Shown here in pieces: positions 28,192 through 39,302 of a DNA stretch of 64,000 nt (within the stretch, counting starts at the first letter, position 1; each line of letters opens with the position of its first letter). Under the pieces are notes generated by a model that was not told the origin of the DNA, did no database searches, and saw only the letters and a list, made by a program, of their open reading frames with translations. The translations under genes and the position numbers were made by a program. The stretch is from contig NW_005201791.1 of NCBI RefSeq assembly GCF_000372725.1, positions 295,432-359,431 of the forward strand, read 5' to 3'. This DNA is from Emiliania huxleyi CCMP1516. Taxonomy: Eukaryota; Haptophyta; Isochrysidales; Noelaerhabdaceae.

Positions 28192-30142
28192 TTACGGTGA
28201 GACGACAGCAATAAACATCCCGTTGTGGCCTTCCTCGAGGGTCCAGACCTGCTCTCGGTACTGCTCTGCGACCGGGACTCCGTCCTGGCTCACCAGGTCG
28301 AGCGAGCTCGCTGTCGCCGCCGCGTCTCGATATGATGTGGCCATGTGGTCGTCGATGTTCTCGTAAAAGCGAATCGTGAAGCCCTCCTCGTGAAGGAGCC
28401 TCCGCCACGCGCCATGAGAGCGAGGCGGGCTGCCCATGTGCAGCCGGCGGTACCAGCCGGCGCTCTGAGGCGGCGTCGCAGCCGTCCCTTCGAACTGGCC
28501 GTCGCCCGCGGTGTGGTCGGCGAAGACGAGGAGGCCACCCGGCGCGAGGACCTTGCGAGCCTGGGCGAGTACGGCGGCCACCTCCTTCGGCACGTAGCAC
28601 AGGCTCAGCTGCGCAAAGACGTGAGTGAAGAGAGCAGGCTCGCCCGCGCCCTCAGGCTCGGTCAGCGCCTCGACTGGCAGGGCCGTCATGCTGCCGTGAA
28701 AGTAGCGCAGGCGGAGGCCGGGCGGCGCCGCCTCCTTGCTGCGCTCCACGTTGGCTGGCGTGAGGTCAACCCCGACGCAAGCCGCGCCCGTCAGCGACGC
28801 CAGCAGCCGGCAGGACCGCCCTTTGCCGGAGCCCAGGTCGAGGACGCGCGAGGAGCTGTTGACGCGCCCGAGCCGAGTCATTCGCTCTGTCAGCGCGTCG
28901 GCGGCCTGAGGCAAGTTGAGCCGCACGAGAGACGGGGAGGAGAGGTGCGGGTAGTAGCCGGTGTGGATGTTATCCGGCCCGAGGATGCGGTTGTAATGTC
29001 CGCGGCTGCCGCCCGCCACGGTGTAGTAGTGCTGGGCGGCGGCGGCAGAGCCAATCGCGCCGACTCCTTTGGTATCGAGCTCTGGAGCGAGGCCCACTAC
29101 CGTCGTCGACTCCGCCGCTCCGCCACTCGCCGCCGCCGCGTTGTTCACCTCTTGGCTCCCCGCCAGTCGCCCGCCGCGAGCAGAGAAGAGGGCGAGGTTC
29201 ATTCCAACGTGCCCTGCACGGACCGACTGCGCCGACCACCGGTACGAGTCTGCTAGCGCGAACATGCCGTGCGCCCGCGCCGCGGCGGCGAGCTCGAGGT
29301 AGCCGTGCTGCTGGTGCTCGTCCAGGGCCTCGTAGCGCAGGAGCCGGAGGCCACTCGCTTCGGCCAGCTCGGTCCACTGTGCGTGGCTGTGCAAGCAGCA
29401 CGGCACGGAGGTGCGGTCGTACCAGTGCAGGCGTGTCTCCGCCGAGGCCTCCACCCTCCCGAATCCCGCGACAAAGTCGCTCACCACGAGCTGCCCGCCC
29501 GACGCCAGCAAGCTCGTGAAGCTTCCCTCGACGAACATCAGGTTGAGCTCCGGGTGCTGGGATGCTAGCTCCCGCGAGCGCGCCACGTTGCCGGGTGTGA
29601 GGTCGAGGCCGACGCAAGCAGCACCCGTGAACTGCGCTATCTGGAGGCAGGCGAGCCCTCTGCCCGAGCCGAGGTCCAGCACGGTGGATTCGTGATTGAT
29701 GCCGGCGGCCTCAACCATACGCTGCGTGAGCGCGTCGGCGGCCTGTGCAAAGGAGAGCCGCACGAAGCCATCGCCCGAAAGGTGCGGGTAGTAGCCCTGA
29801 GGAGCAATGGAAAATGGAGGAGTGTGCCGGTGTGCCGGCGGTCGTCACGAGTGCTACAGGCGCTGAGGGCACCGGCGGTCGTCACGAGTGCTACAGGCGC
29901 TGAGGGAAGGGCTCGGCGACCATGTGGATGTTGTCGAGCCCCCACAGAGCCTCGGGCTTCTCCGCCTGCACCTTTGCACCGGTGTAGTGCTCGAGCGAGC
30001 GCCTCGCACCGGCACTGGTGTAGTGGTCTGGCGTGGCGCCAGCGCTCGCTGCGCCAATACCAACCCTTGCACTGATCAGTACCGACAGCGAGACCATAAT
30101 CGCACAAACGGCCGCGAGGTGAGGGAGGTCTGGGGATGCCAT
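28192..30142 (-). CDS. Tandem class I SAM methyltransferase
   Basis: ATG at 30142 (MASPDLPHLAAVCAIMVSLS) gives a hydrophobic N-terminus that may be a signal anchor. Intron 29797-29920 joins DNIHM to GYYPHLSGDGFVRLSFAQ in phase, and matches DNIHTGYYPHLSSPSLVRLN in the second half. Domain 1 has VLDLGSGRGLACLQIA and GLDLTPGNV, then jumps from FVEGSFTSLL to ASGGQLVVSDFV. Domain 2 has VLDLGSGKGRSC, GVDLTPANV and the full middle part (FAQLSLCYVPKEVAAVLAQA). Domain 1 thus lacks about 45 residues (motifs II-III region) and is probably inactive. Each domain begins with HYxxA...LGxDNIHxGYYPHL, as in small-molecule N-, C- or S-methyltransferases. The substrate is unknown. The intron contains a 33-base tandem duplication. 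Confidence 0.75.
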
Positions 30143-30295
30143 CAGTCAAGAGCTGGTTTTCTGCCGCCGCCGCCGTCGCCGACGCCCTCGCCGCCGCCGC
30201 CCTGATATTTTTATACCAAAAGGAGGGCTACACGACGCCGGCCCTGAGTTATGTATACGCCCACTCAGGGTGTGTGGCAGCCAGCTGGCTGTGTG

Positions 30296-30426
30296 TCTTG
30301 TGAGCTTGTTTGTGTCTGTGTGTCGTTCGTGCGTGTCGTCATCATCTGTCTCGCGTCCACCCATACCGCGTTGGTGTCCAGTCCGAGCCTGGCTGTTCTT
30401 CACCTTTCTACCTACCTACCTACGCC
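30296..30426 (+). repeat. Dispersed repeat, full copy with (CTAC)n tail
   Basis: Contains CTCGCGTCCACCCATACCG, then TTGGTGTCCAGTCCGAGCC and CTGTTCTTCACC, ending in CTAC repeats. Related copies are at 1427-1461, 44683-44775 (reverse), 48975-49105 (reverse) and 57280-57335. No coding content, so it is SINE-like or the end of a longer element. Confidence 0.75.
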
Positions 30427-30449
30427 CTCTACGCTGGGGTGCCGGCGCC

Positions 30450-32701
30450 CTACTGGGCGCCCCCCGCTCCCTTCCCCTCAGAGCCCCCCATCCCACTAGC
30501 ATTCCCCCGCGGTCCCTCGCGGTCGCGCGACGCCGCACCAATGGCGCGCTGTGCCTCGTCCGCGAGCGCCACCCAGAGCTGCACCGACAGTCGCTGCAGC
30601 GCAAACGGCATCCATTCGCGCGCCGACCACGACGTCTGGTCGTACTGCCACCACGTGAGCTTCCGGCCCGCCACCTCAGCCACCCGCATCAGCAGCTCCT
30701 CCACCCCCGCGCTCATTGCGCCGAACTCCTCGAAGAGCAACGCCTCCACATGGCACTTCCCCTCTGCGTCCGTGTACTGGCCCTTGACAGCCTCAACCGT
30801 CCCGGTCCCCGTCCGCGGATCCCACCGTCCCACCCTCCCACCCCTGTCCCCGCCCTCCACGCCCAGAACCGTCTCGCGGGCGCGTGGCAGCGTGTTGCCG
30901 CAAGCGACGAACGCCCCCATGCGCCCCGCCCCCGAGGGGTCCGACGGCACACCGGCAAAGATCTTCGTGTCGCCGATGCATGGCAGGTCCCCAATCACGC
31001 CCTGGTAAATGTACAAGTCCGTCCTCGTAGTGCTGTGCTCGCAGTGAAACTCGTGCTCCACAGCGCCGCGCCCCAGCTTGCCCCGCAGCAGCTCGACGAG
31101 GTCCAGGAGGACCTCCTTGTGCCGCGTCTGGTGGCCCGCCGCGCCGTCGTTCTGCGCCACGTCGCCGAGGGCGTCAAAGGGCAGACCGTGCTGGCTGTAG
31201 ATGCCGTCCGCCATAACGTCCGTCATCATCGACAGGTGCAATCCGAAGCGGCGCTGCAGCGCGAAGCGCAGCACGTACGAGGGCAGACGGAAGTGCGCGC
31301 GGGTCGGGATCGCGTTCAAGAACGCGCCCGCGCCGAACTGGCTGACCGAGACAAACCGCACCTGCTCCCTCCTCCCTGCGCGGCCCGCCGCCGCATGCAT
31401 GTCCCTCCAGGCCGAATGGTGAATCGTCGCGGAGTATCGGCGCTGAGCGTGTTGTAGAAGATTGCTGCGCGAGCTCCATTCGGTAAGCGGAAGATATGTA
31501 TGCGCCGGGGGCAGCCCTCTCGGGTTGTAGATGCGGTAGGCCCGGCCAGTCTTGTCGTAGAAATAGTACGTCTTCTTGTCCTCTCGGTACTTGGCGTCGA
31601 GGGCGGCGTGCGCCGCCACCAGCCGCGCCTGGCGGCGCGCGACGTCGAGGTGGACCGGCAGCAAAACCACGCCCGCGCGTCGGATCGCGTCCACCACCTC
31701 GTCGCCGCGCAGCCCGCGGCCCACCGCCGCCTTGGCCGCCTCCGCCGCCCTCGACTCGGCGCCCTCCGCGCCCCCACCGGCGGCGAGGCCGGCGCCGCCC
31801 CCCGCCGCGCCAGCCCCGCCCCCGCCTCCTAGAGTGGCGCCTCCCGCCTCCCCTCCCTCGCGGCCCTCGCCGCCCCCGCCGCCCCCGCCGCCCTCGCCGC
31901 CCTCGCCGCCCTCGCTGCCCTCGGCGGCCCGCATCTCAGCATCCCCGCCGCCGCCGCCGCCACCGCCGCCGCCCGCCGCCCCGCGCACGCGCGCCTCGCG
32001 AGCGTACCGCGCCTTGAGAGACACCGCCGCCAGCGCCTGCTCGACCGCCGACTCCGCCTCCGCCTGCCCGGCCGCCGCCCCCGCCGCCGCCACCGCCGCC
32101 GCCGCCACCGCCGACATGGAGGTGAGGCCGGCGCCGCCGAGCTTGACTGGCAGCCGCGCCTGCTGCAGCGCCGCCCTGCGCTGCGCCGTCGAGCTCAGGC
32201 GCCCCGCCGTGAGCTCGTTGAACGCCTCGCCGATGAGCCGATCGTGCAGCCGTGCCGCCTCCCGCGTCGCCTCCTCCGGCATAGTGCGGAGGAAGTAGTT
32301 GAGGGAGGCGTTTGCGCAAAAGCGGTTGAGCGTCATTTGGATCTGGAGCGCGAGGTTGCACCGCCGCGTGTCGTGGAGGCCGCACACGCCCTCCCGCCCC
32401 GCCAGCGGCGCCAGCGCACGGCGCACCCGCTCGACGAGGCGGCGCGAGGCCTCAGCGGCGTCGCCCAGGAAGGTCCCGAGCACCTTGATGACGAGCAGGC
32501 GCCCGTCGGCGTGGTGGGGCGAGCCGCGAACCGCCGCCGGCAGGAAGGAGAGGTCGCCCGTCGGCGAGTAGACCTCCTGCTTCTTCCGGTTGGACGTGAC
32601 GCCGCACAGGTCGTCGGTGGCGTCCTCGCCCGCCGCAGCCGCAGCGCAGGCCGCCTTCGGGTGCAGTGTGATCGGGGATTTCTTCTCCCGACAATTTCCT
32701 T
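30450..32701 (-). mobile_element. Retroelement remnant: RT C-terminal and nuclease-like region
   Basis: The minus-strand frame reads KVLGTFLGDAAEASRRLV, GVCGLHDTRRCNLALQIQ, NYFLRTMPEEATREAARLHD, LPVKLGGAGLTSMSAVAAAA, then GAFLNAIPTRAHFRLPSYVL, an N-D-x-RHK-type segment, and DLPCIGDTKIFAG...EFGAMSAGVEELLMRVAE. These blocks follow the RT core in reverse transcriptases of algal non-LTR-like elements, the last part resembling a PD-(D/E)xK nuclease domain. The catalytic RT core upstream (YxDD) is missing from the window, so the copy is 5'-truncated. A highly repetitive Gly/Ala/Glu stretch lies in the middle. Family assignment is tentative. Confidence 0.65.
32680..32701. repeat. 22-base inverted repeat, left arm
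   Basis: Reverse complement of 33024-33045, all 22 bases. It marks the 5' limit of the minus-strand retroelement remnant. Confidence 0.8.
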
Positions 32702-32989
32702 TTGAGCTTAGCCTTCGATGTTATAATGAAACAAACGCAAGGCGGACATGGCATATCGCTCTCGGGCCCACAGACATCCCGCACACCCGCTGCCCCCGCG
32801 CGCGCCCCACCCCGGCCGGGAGAGAGGGGAGTGACAGTTTGGGATGAAAGCCCGAGTATGTTGAGTCCTGGCTCAACAACGCAGGGAACAAGAGGGGGTG
32901 GTCCGGCTCACAGGTCCGGCTCACGCGCCTCGAGCTTACCATCTACCGCACTGATCACTTCCGCCCCCTCGCTCCCAACCCATCCACCC

Positions 32990-33440
32990 CGCCCCGGGCA
33001 TTTCCTTTTTCGTTTATTTGGGGAAGGAAATTGTCGGGAGAAGAAGTCGGCTCAGGCGTCGGCGGAGGGCTGGGCGGCGGAAGTGGCGAGGGCCGAGGAG
33101 CTCTACGAGGAGCTGCGCGAGCGCGCGCCCCAGCACTGCCGCCGTGGCGGCAAGTGGGCGCGCGAGAAGTTCGTGATGTCGGTGCAGGGAGAGTTCCCAC
33201 GCGCGCGAGGGGCAGGCGTTCCCAAGGGGACGATCCTGTGCCTCGGCAGGGTGCTCGACGCGCACGATGAGCAGGACGACGCGGAGGGTGGGCGCCGGGA
33301 TTGGGAGGAGGACCCGCTCGGGTTCGACACCAACCCGGGCGGGGCTGCTCCGCGCCATGTGCATGGCGTTCGAGTGAACGCCGTGCAGGCAGCCCGTGCC
33401 TTTTGGTATACCCCGTTTGTGCCGCGTCCTGTGCCCCCGA
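32990..33440 (+). mobile_element. Second retroelement-related fragment, plus strand
   Basis: An open frame begins in the inverted-repeat arm and reads RAEELYEELRERAPQHCRR, then KWAREKFVMSVQGEF. Its 3' end (33411-33437, CCCCGTTTGTGCCGCGTCC) is shared with the sequence following the remnant at 2542-3161 (3216-3240). I infer a truncated element of the same family in opposite orientation to the 30.4-32.7 kb copy. Confidence 0.4.
33024..33045. repeat. 22-base inverted repeat, right arm
   Basis: Pairs with 32680-32701 about 320 bases away. Core: GGAAATTGTCGGGAG. Confidence 0.8.
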
Positions 33441-33954
33441 GTTTTACTGCCGATCCAGCGCCTGGCGTTTGGGGCGGGCCGCAGTCGTCGTCGCTGATGG
33501 TATGGCGTCGGCGGCGGCGGCTCGCCCTTCCCTCCGGCCGCAATTCCGATCCCGCCGCGCTCGCGGGAGGTCGCGCGTATATATTTATAGACAAACGGCT
33601 ATCCGTGCTGCTGTGCGCCCCCTGGTGCGTGGTTGCTTGCTTTCAAGTTCTTAGTACTTAGATCACAAGATGATATAAGAAGGCAAAAAGATCGTTGCGC
33701 CTTGCCGATCCGCACCTACCTAGGCTCTTGGGTGGCGCGCCCACTCTTCACAACGATCTAGCCGTGTGTGCTGGCGTCCGGGTCCCAGCGGGTTTTCACG
33801 TAACAAGTACCGTACACACAACGAACCTGGTTCTGTCCCCCTCTGCTCCCCCGTACGTGGCGGCCGGTGCCCCAGCCGGCCTCTTGCAGTCAGCAGCCGG
33901 CGGCGGCGCCTTGCGCAGTCAGCAGCCAGGAGCAGGCGCGCGTCAGCTTTCACC
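33441..33954. promoter_or_regulatory. Upstream region of the giant fusion gene
   Basis: Holds an AT-rich patch (about 33568-33690, with TATATATTTATAG at 33578) ahead of the start at 33955. The frame of the fusion gene is open back to 33766, but the CACCATGTC context at 33955 is the better start. No separate gene seen. Confidence 0.35.
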
Positions 33955-36900
33955 ATGTCGCCCGACGTGCGAAAGCTCGGCGACCGCGTCCCGTTCGCCG
34001 AGGTGTGCGACGGTGGCGTGCTTCACGATTGGCTGGCGGAGCCGGAGGTGGGCAGGGAGGAGATTCGCAGTCTCATCCGTGCTCACGGCCTGGTCGTCTT
34101 TCGCGACACGAGCCTCACCCCTCGAGAGGAGCTGCAGGTCGCACAGCTCGCCGGCTACCACGCTACCGAACAGGCGACGGGCGGAGCAGGAAGTCTCTTT
34201 GGGTGGCAGGGCAAAGTGGCGGGGCTCGCGGCGCTGCCCGACGTGCCAGAGGTGGTGTGTCAGGGCAACGTGCAGCTCCTCGACCACCACGGGATTGACG
34301 GCGTGCAGCTCACGCCTCTGCTAACCTTTGAGAACGAGGGCTACCACAGCGACGGCATGCACAACATGCAGCACAGCCCGCCGGTGCTGACGAGCATGCG
34401 GTGCGTCAAGGCGCCGCTCGCGGGCGGGGAGACCTTCTTTGCCTGCTCACGGCTGGCGCTGTCGCGCCTCGGCCCGGCGATGCGTGCGCTCTGCCGGCGC
34501 ATCACCGTCCACTATGTGTACGATGAATCGCTGGGTCTGCCCATCATGCAGGGAGGCATCGTGCGCGAGAGCCGGCAGCCGAGAGAGAAAGATGCTTCGC
34601 CGCCTGCTCCTCCCGCCCGCACTTGCCACCCTCTCGTGCGCACGCACCCGGAGACGGGAGAGGAGGCCTTGTACCTCTCGTGCGCCAACATCGACTTCAT
34701 GGTCGCGCCTGCGGACGAGCACGACTCGCCTGCTCTCCGCCTCGACACAGCGGCGAGCTACGAGCTCGTCGCGGCGCTGCTGGGCGTCGTGACGCGGCCA
34801 CCGTACGTGTATGCGCACCGCTGGCGCGAGGGCGACCTGGCGCTCTTCGACAATCGGCTGACGCTGCACGCGCCGCTCGTCGGCTCGTCGTGCGTGGGCG
34901 AGCGATTGCACCACCGGGTGAGGCTCGAGGGCGTGCCCGCCGCGAACCGCGACCTTGCCGAGCACGCGGTGCGGCGCGACCTCGCCGCGGCGCACACGCT
35001 CTCCCACCACTTCAAGTTCGATGAGCTGACCTGGAACCACATCTCGGCAAGGCTCCCGTCGGGCGCGGGCTTCCTCGTCACTCCGGGCGACGCCCTCTTC
35101 GACGAGGTGACGCCGCTCAACCTGTCGCTCTCCTCGCCGCAAGCCGTCAACGTGACGGCCGACGTGATCCACTCCGCCATCTACGCGGCCCGGCCGGACG
35201 TGCGGGCGATCGTGCATCACCACACCCCTGCCGTGGTCGCGGTGTCGTGCCTCGAGGGGGGGCTGCAGCTGCTCACGCAGGACGCGGGCGCCTTTGTCGA
35301 CGCCGTCGCCTACCACGGGTGGGAGGGCGTCTCGGACGACTATGACGAGAAGGCGCGCATCGCCGCTGCGCTCGGCCCGATTGCGCACACGCTGCTGATG
35401 CGCCACCACGGCGCCGTCACCACCGGCAGAACGGTGGCGGAGGCGTGGGTGCGGTACTACTACCTCGACCGAATGTGCGAGGTTCAGTGCCGCGTCGGCT
35501 CGGCGCCGCACCTCCAGCCGCCCGCCGCAAGCCTGGCGCACGCCTGCACGCAGCTTGGGCCGGGAGGGCCGTACTCTCACGGCCGGTTCGAGTGGGCGGC
35601 GCTCCTTCGGCTGGCGGAGTCGCTGCAGGCGGGCAAGAGCCGCTTCGTCAAGAGCGGCGACCCCGTGTGCGGCGTGGATGATCTCGCCGTGACAGCTCAG
35701 CCGCCGATGCCGCCGGCGTCGGCCTCTGCGCTCCACTCCTTGGAGGAGAGCGGATTCTGCGTGCTAGAGGGCGTCATACCGCCACGCGACGTGGCCGTGG
35801 TGCGGGAGAGCATCCTGCGGACCACAGAGAGGCACCACAATCCCAACGCGCCCGCCTGCATCGGGCACGTGCCGGGGCTGATTGGCTTTGACCAGTCCCT
35901 GGCGCCATACCTCGCGAGCCCCGACATCATGCGGATCGTCGAGTCTCTCTTTGGCGCCGCAAAGATCACCTTCACCACCGGGCAGACCAATCATCCAGGT
36001 GCACAGCGGCAGGCGTGGCACGCGGACTGGCCGTTTGCGCAGACCGGCTCGGCCCACCTCGGAGCGCCGTACGCGGACGCTACCTGCCACCTGACGACGC
36101 TGTGGATGCTCGACCCGATGAACGAGGAGAACGGCACCATCCTCCTGCCTGGCTCGCACCGGGCCACAACCAACCCGACGGCTCCAGGCGTGCTCTCCGA
36201 CCCGACGGCGGCCCTTGCGCAGGAGGTTCGCGCCACGGGCAAGGCCGGCTCAGTGCTTGTGATGGACTCGCGGCTGTGGCACGCGATTCCGCCCAACCCG
36301 ACGTCCACATCTCGCGTCGCGGTCGCGGTGCGGTACGCCCCCTGGTGGCTCGACACAAGCGTCGTCATGCCCGGCTCCGCTGCCCGCCGCCGCATCGTGG
36401 ACGGCGCGGGGCGACCTGACACGGGTGGAATCCCCCTCGGAAACCCGGCACAGCCGCCCGTCCCTCCCGGCGTGTACGCCGAGCTCGCTGCTGCTGCGAG
36501 CAGTGCGGAGCGGCGGACCGCGGCGCTGTACGAGCATTGGCTGCCGCCGACGGCGGAGGCGCCCTCCCCGCCGCTGGCCCCGCCGGCGCCGGGAGGCGTG
36601 CCGCAGGAGGAGGAAGCCGCAGCCGCGCGCGCTGCTCTCGGGCAAGACGGGCTCCACGTCCTCCGGCAGGCCCGTCTTGGCAACGGGAGGGCGATGACGT
36701 GGGACCGCTTCTCGGTCGCCGAGGCGGCGGAGGGAGGCTACCTTGATGCGCCGGCCGTCTGCACCCTCGCCCGCGCCTCCCTGGGCGAGTTCGTCCGTAT
36801 TAGCGACGTGCAGGCCTTTGCCGCCAGCGGCGGTGGCGGCAGGGATGGGGAGCTCTCTTGCGCGTGGCCGCACGACCCCGCCCTCACTCCATGCGTCAGC

Positions 36901-39302
36901 ACCCCGCCGCTCGCTCGAATGTGTTCCGACGCCGTCCTCGCGCTGCACGTCTTTGTCGCGCATTCCGAATGCGCGCTCCTCGTCCGGCCTCTCGGTCGAA
37001 CTCGGCCGGAGCGCATCGCCCTCTGCGCGGGCGACGCCGCGGTGATCGACAGCCGCGTTCCGTTTCGTTGGGCCGACGGCTCCGACGGCTGCGCAATTCG
37101 CGTCACCTACTCTCCCTGGTGGTTTGACGGCAGTGTGCTGGCCGTCGGGTCGCTCCAGCGCCGCCGTGCCGAGGTTGCTTTCGAAGCGGGGCTCGCCCCG
37201 CCGCTGCCGCCGCCCCGCCCGCCACTCAGCCTCGACGCGGTGAGCGCGAGCGCTCAGCTGTGGGACCTCCTGCAACATTGGGAGGTGGAGTCTGGCGGCG
37301 GCACACTCGCTTCTGTTCCGGATCCCCTCGCCACGTACGGGCGGCTATGGGCGCTCCAGCAGCTGCTCCAGTCGGGCCTTTTCGACTTGGTGGCCCGCGC
37401 GCTCGGCGCGTCGGGTCCAGCAGGAATGGGCGATAAGTCTTTCATGGCGGCGAAAGTGCGCTCCGACCCGCGCGCAGCGTGGGTGCTGCCCATCTTTGCG
37501 GGAGCCTTGTACGCGCCCGCGTGCGTGCCGCTCCTTCTCGCCGCCCACGCCGCGAATGTCTGGCTGCACGCCTCCCGTGCGCCTTTTGTCTGGGACCACG
37601 AGCTCTGGGACCTGCTCACTGAGCTGCTGGTGATGGTTGCGATGGTCGGCCACCTTGTCGAGGGCGGATCGGACGGCCATCATCGCGTGGTCGCACGCGC
37701 CGCGCCAGCCGTGCGGACGGCGCTGGTCGTCTTTTACGCCGCGGCCGCGTTCTGGAAGCTCAACGATTCCTTTTTCGACCCGCGGTCATCCTGCGCGCCC
37801 GTCTTCACGCTGCAACTGGTTGCCGAGTACATTCCGCCCGCGCTGGCGCCTCCAGCGGTGACCAATCTCGTGGCGCGGGCCTCGCCGTGGATCGCCGTCC
37901 TCGTTGAGGCCACCATCCCGCTGCTCCTCGCGCAGGGCTCGCGGCCCGCCCTGCGACGCTGCGGGCTCGGGCTGGGCCTGCTCTTCCACCTCTTGATCGC
38001 GCTCACGCCTCCGCCAAACAACGCGGGCGGGTTCTCCGTCGGAGTCGTGGTGCGATACCTCTTCTTCCTCCCGGCCGCCACGGCCGCCGCCGAGCGATCG
38101 CTCTTGCGCTCACTCGCCTCGATGCGCGGAGCTGCCGTCGGCGCGCTCGCCGATCCGCGCGTTTTGGCGCTCATCGCCTCCGTGGCTGCCGCCGTCGGCG
38201 TTGCGGGCAGTCAATACCGGGTAACGCTGCAGGGCGCGCTCCCAGTCTTCATCGTCCTCCTCCTCATCTACCTGCAGGCCCTCCGCCTCTCGATGCGCAT
38301 CCGAGAGGCTGGCCCACGGAGGGCGCCCGCTTGCTCACCATTGACCACGCTGGTCGATCGCGTCACGCGCTCCTCTACCGCAGTGGTGCTCGCCCTGTGC
38401 GCCACGTACGCGTTTGCGCTGCCTGTGCTCGGCTTGCAGGACATGGCGGCCTGCAATATGTTTGCGAACCTGCACGGTCCGACCGCCGTCGTCACGGGAA
38501 TGAACCACGTTTTGGTCCCGACCGGGCTGCTGCAGGCGCTCTACGAGCACTCCTCGCCCGCGGAGGCAGGTGGCGAGCTTCCCTCGCCGCTGCTAGCCCC
38601 CCCCCCCCCCCCTCCTCGGCCTCGCCCTCTCGCCTCCCCTCCCCCTCGCCTCGCTTTCTCGCCGCCACCCTCCCCGTCGGTCCCGCCTCCTGCCCACCCG
38701 TCTCTGCCGCCTCCACTGCCACTCTGCCACCGTCCGATCGCCCCGCAGGCCCCCTCGCGGGCGGCGTGGTGGAGGTGCAGGGCACGACGAGTCGCCTAAT
38801 CCGTGACCTCTACCCCGCCGAGAGCACCTCCATGCTGAGCGAGCGGAGCCGGGCGCTCCTCGCGCAGGCGGGCCACTCTGCTCGTGAGTTTGGCCCGTCG
38901 ACCACGCGGGTGGTGGGCGTGCTGCCCGGAATGAAGCCGGACTCGGAGGCGCCCCAGCTCCCGTACCTCTTGCCGGCGCTCGAACTGCGGCGCCTGCTAG
39001 CCGAGGCGCGCGCCCGCAATGAGAGCTTCGAGCTCACGTACAAGCGAGTGAGCAACACTGGAGCGCCCTTCAATGGGCGACTCGTCCACGTGGTGGACTC
39101 GCACGTCGACGGGGCGTGGCAGTCGCGCTGCTCTGCTCGCGTCCCTGGCGTGGCGGGCCTGTCGAGCTTGAGCGGAGCCTGCGCGGCCGATGAGCTCGCG
39201 GTGCTCCCGTCCCCGGCCGACGGCTGGCTGGCCACTCTCCTGCTGAGCTTCCCGCTTCCCATGAGCCCCGATGGGCAGCGCGAGCTGGGGTGCCTGGCGT
39301 AG
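33955..39302 (+). CDS. Giant fusion: TauD oxygenase + class II aldolase + PhyH oxygenase(s) + polytopic membrane domain
   Basis: Two exons (33955-38569 and 38749-39302) join in phase to about 1,722 residues. Residues 10-330 are TauD-type Fe/2OG dioxygenase: GYHSDGMH gives H131-x-D133, LHAP gives H305, with R321. Residues 345-545 are class II aldolase/adducin: TPGDALFDEV, AIVHHHTP (H421, H423) and LLMRHHGAVTTG (H485). Residues 590-800 are phytanoyl-CoA-type Fe/2OG dioxygenase: WHADW (H689, D691), TILLPGSH, LWHAIPPN (H776), R787. Residues 895-1060 look like a second PhyH-type barrel without a clear H-x-D (ECALLVRPLG, YSPWWFDGSVLAVGS). Residues 1150-1525 have about eight hydrophobic segments (FYAAAAFWKLNDSFFDPRSS, GLGLLFHLLIAL), perhaps HTTM/gamma-carboxylase-like. 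The intron has poly-C. The aldolase ligands and both H-x-D sets look intact. I infer a membrane-bound multi-step oxidative enzyme; the substrate is unknown. Confidence 0.85.

Noticed and set aside
34447-35736. A 429-codon minus-strand frame inside the giant fusion gene
   Set aside because: It lies opposite intact oxygenase and aldolase motifs and has typical shadow composition (Arg/His-rich).
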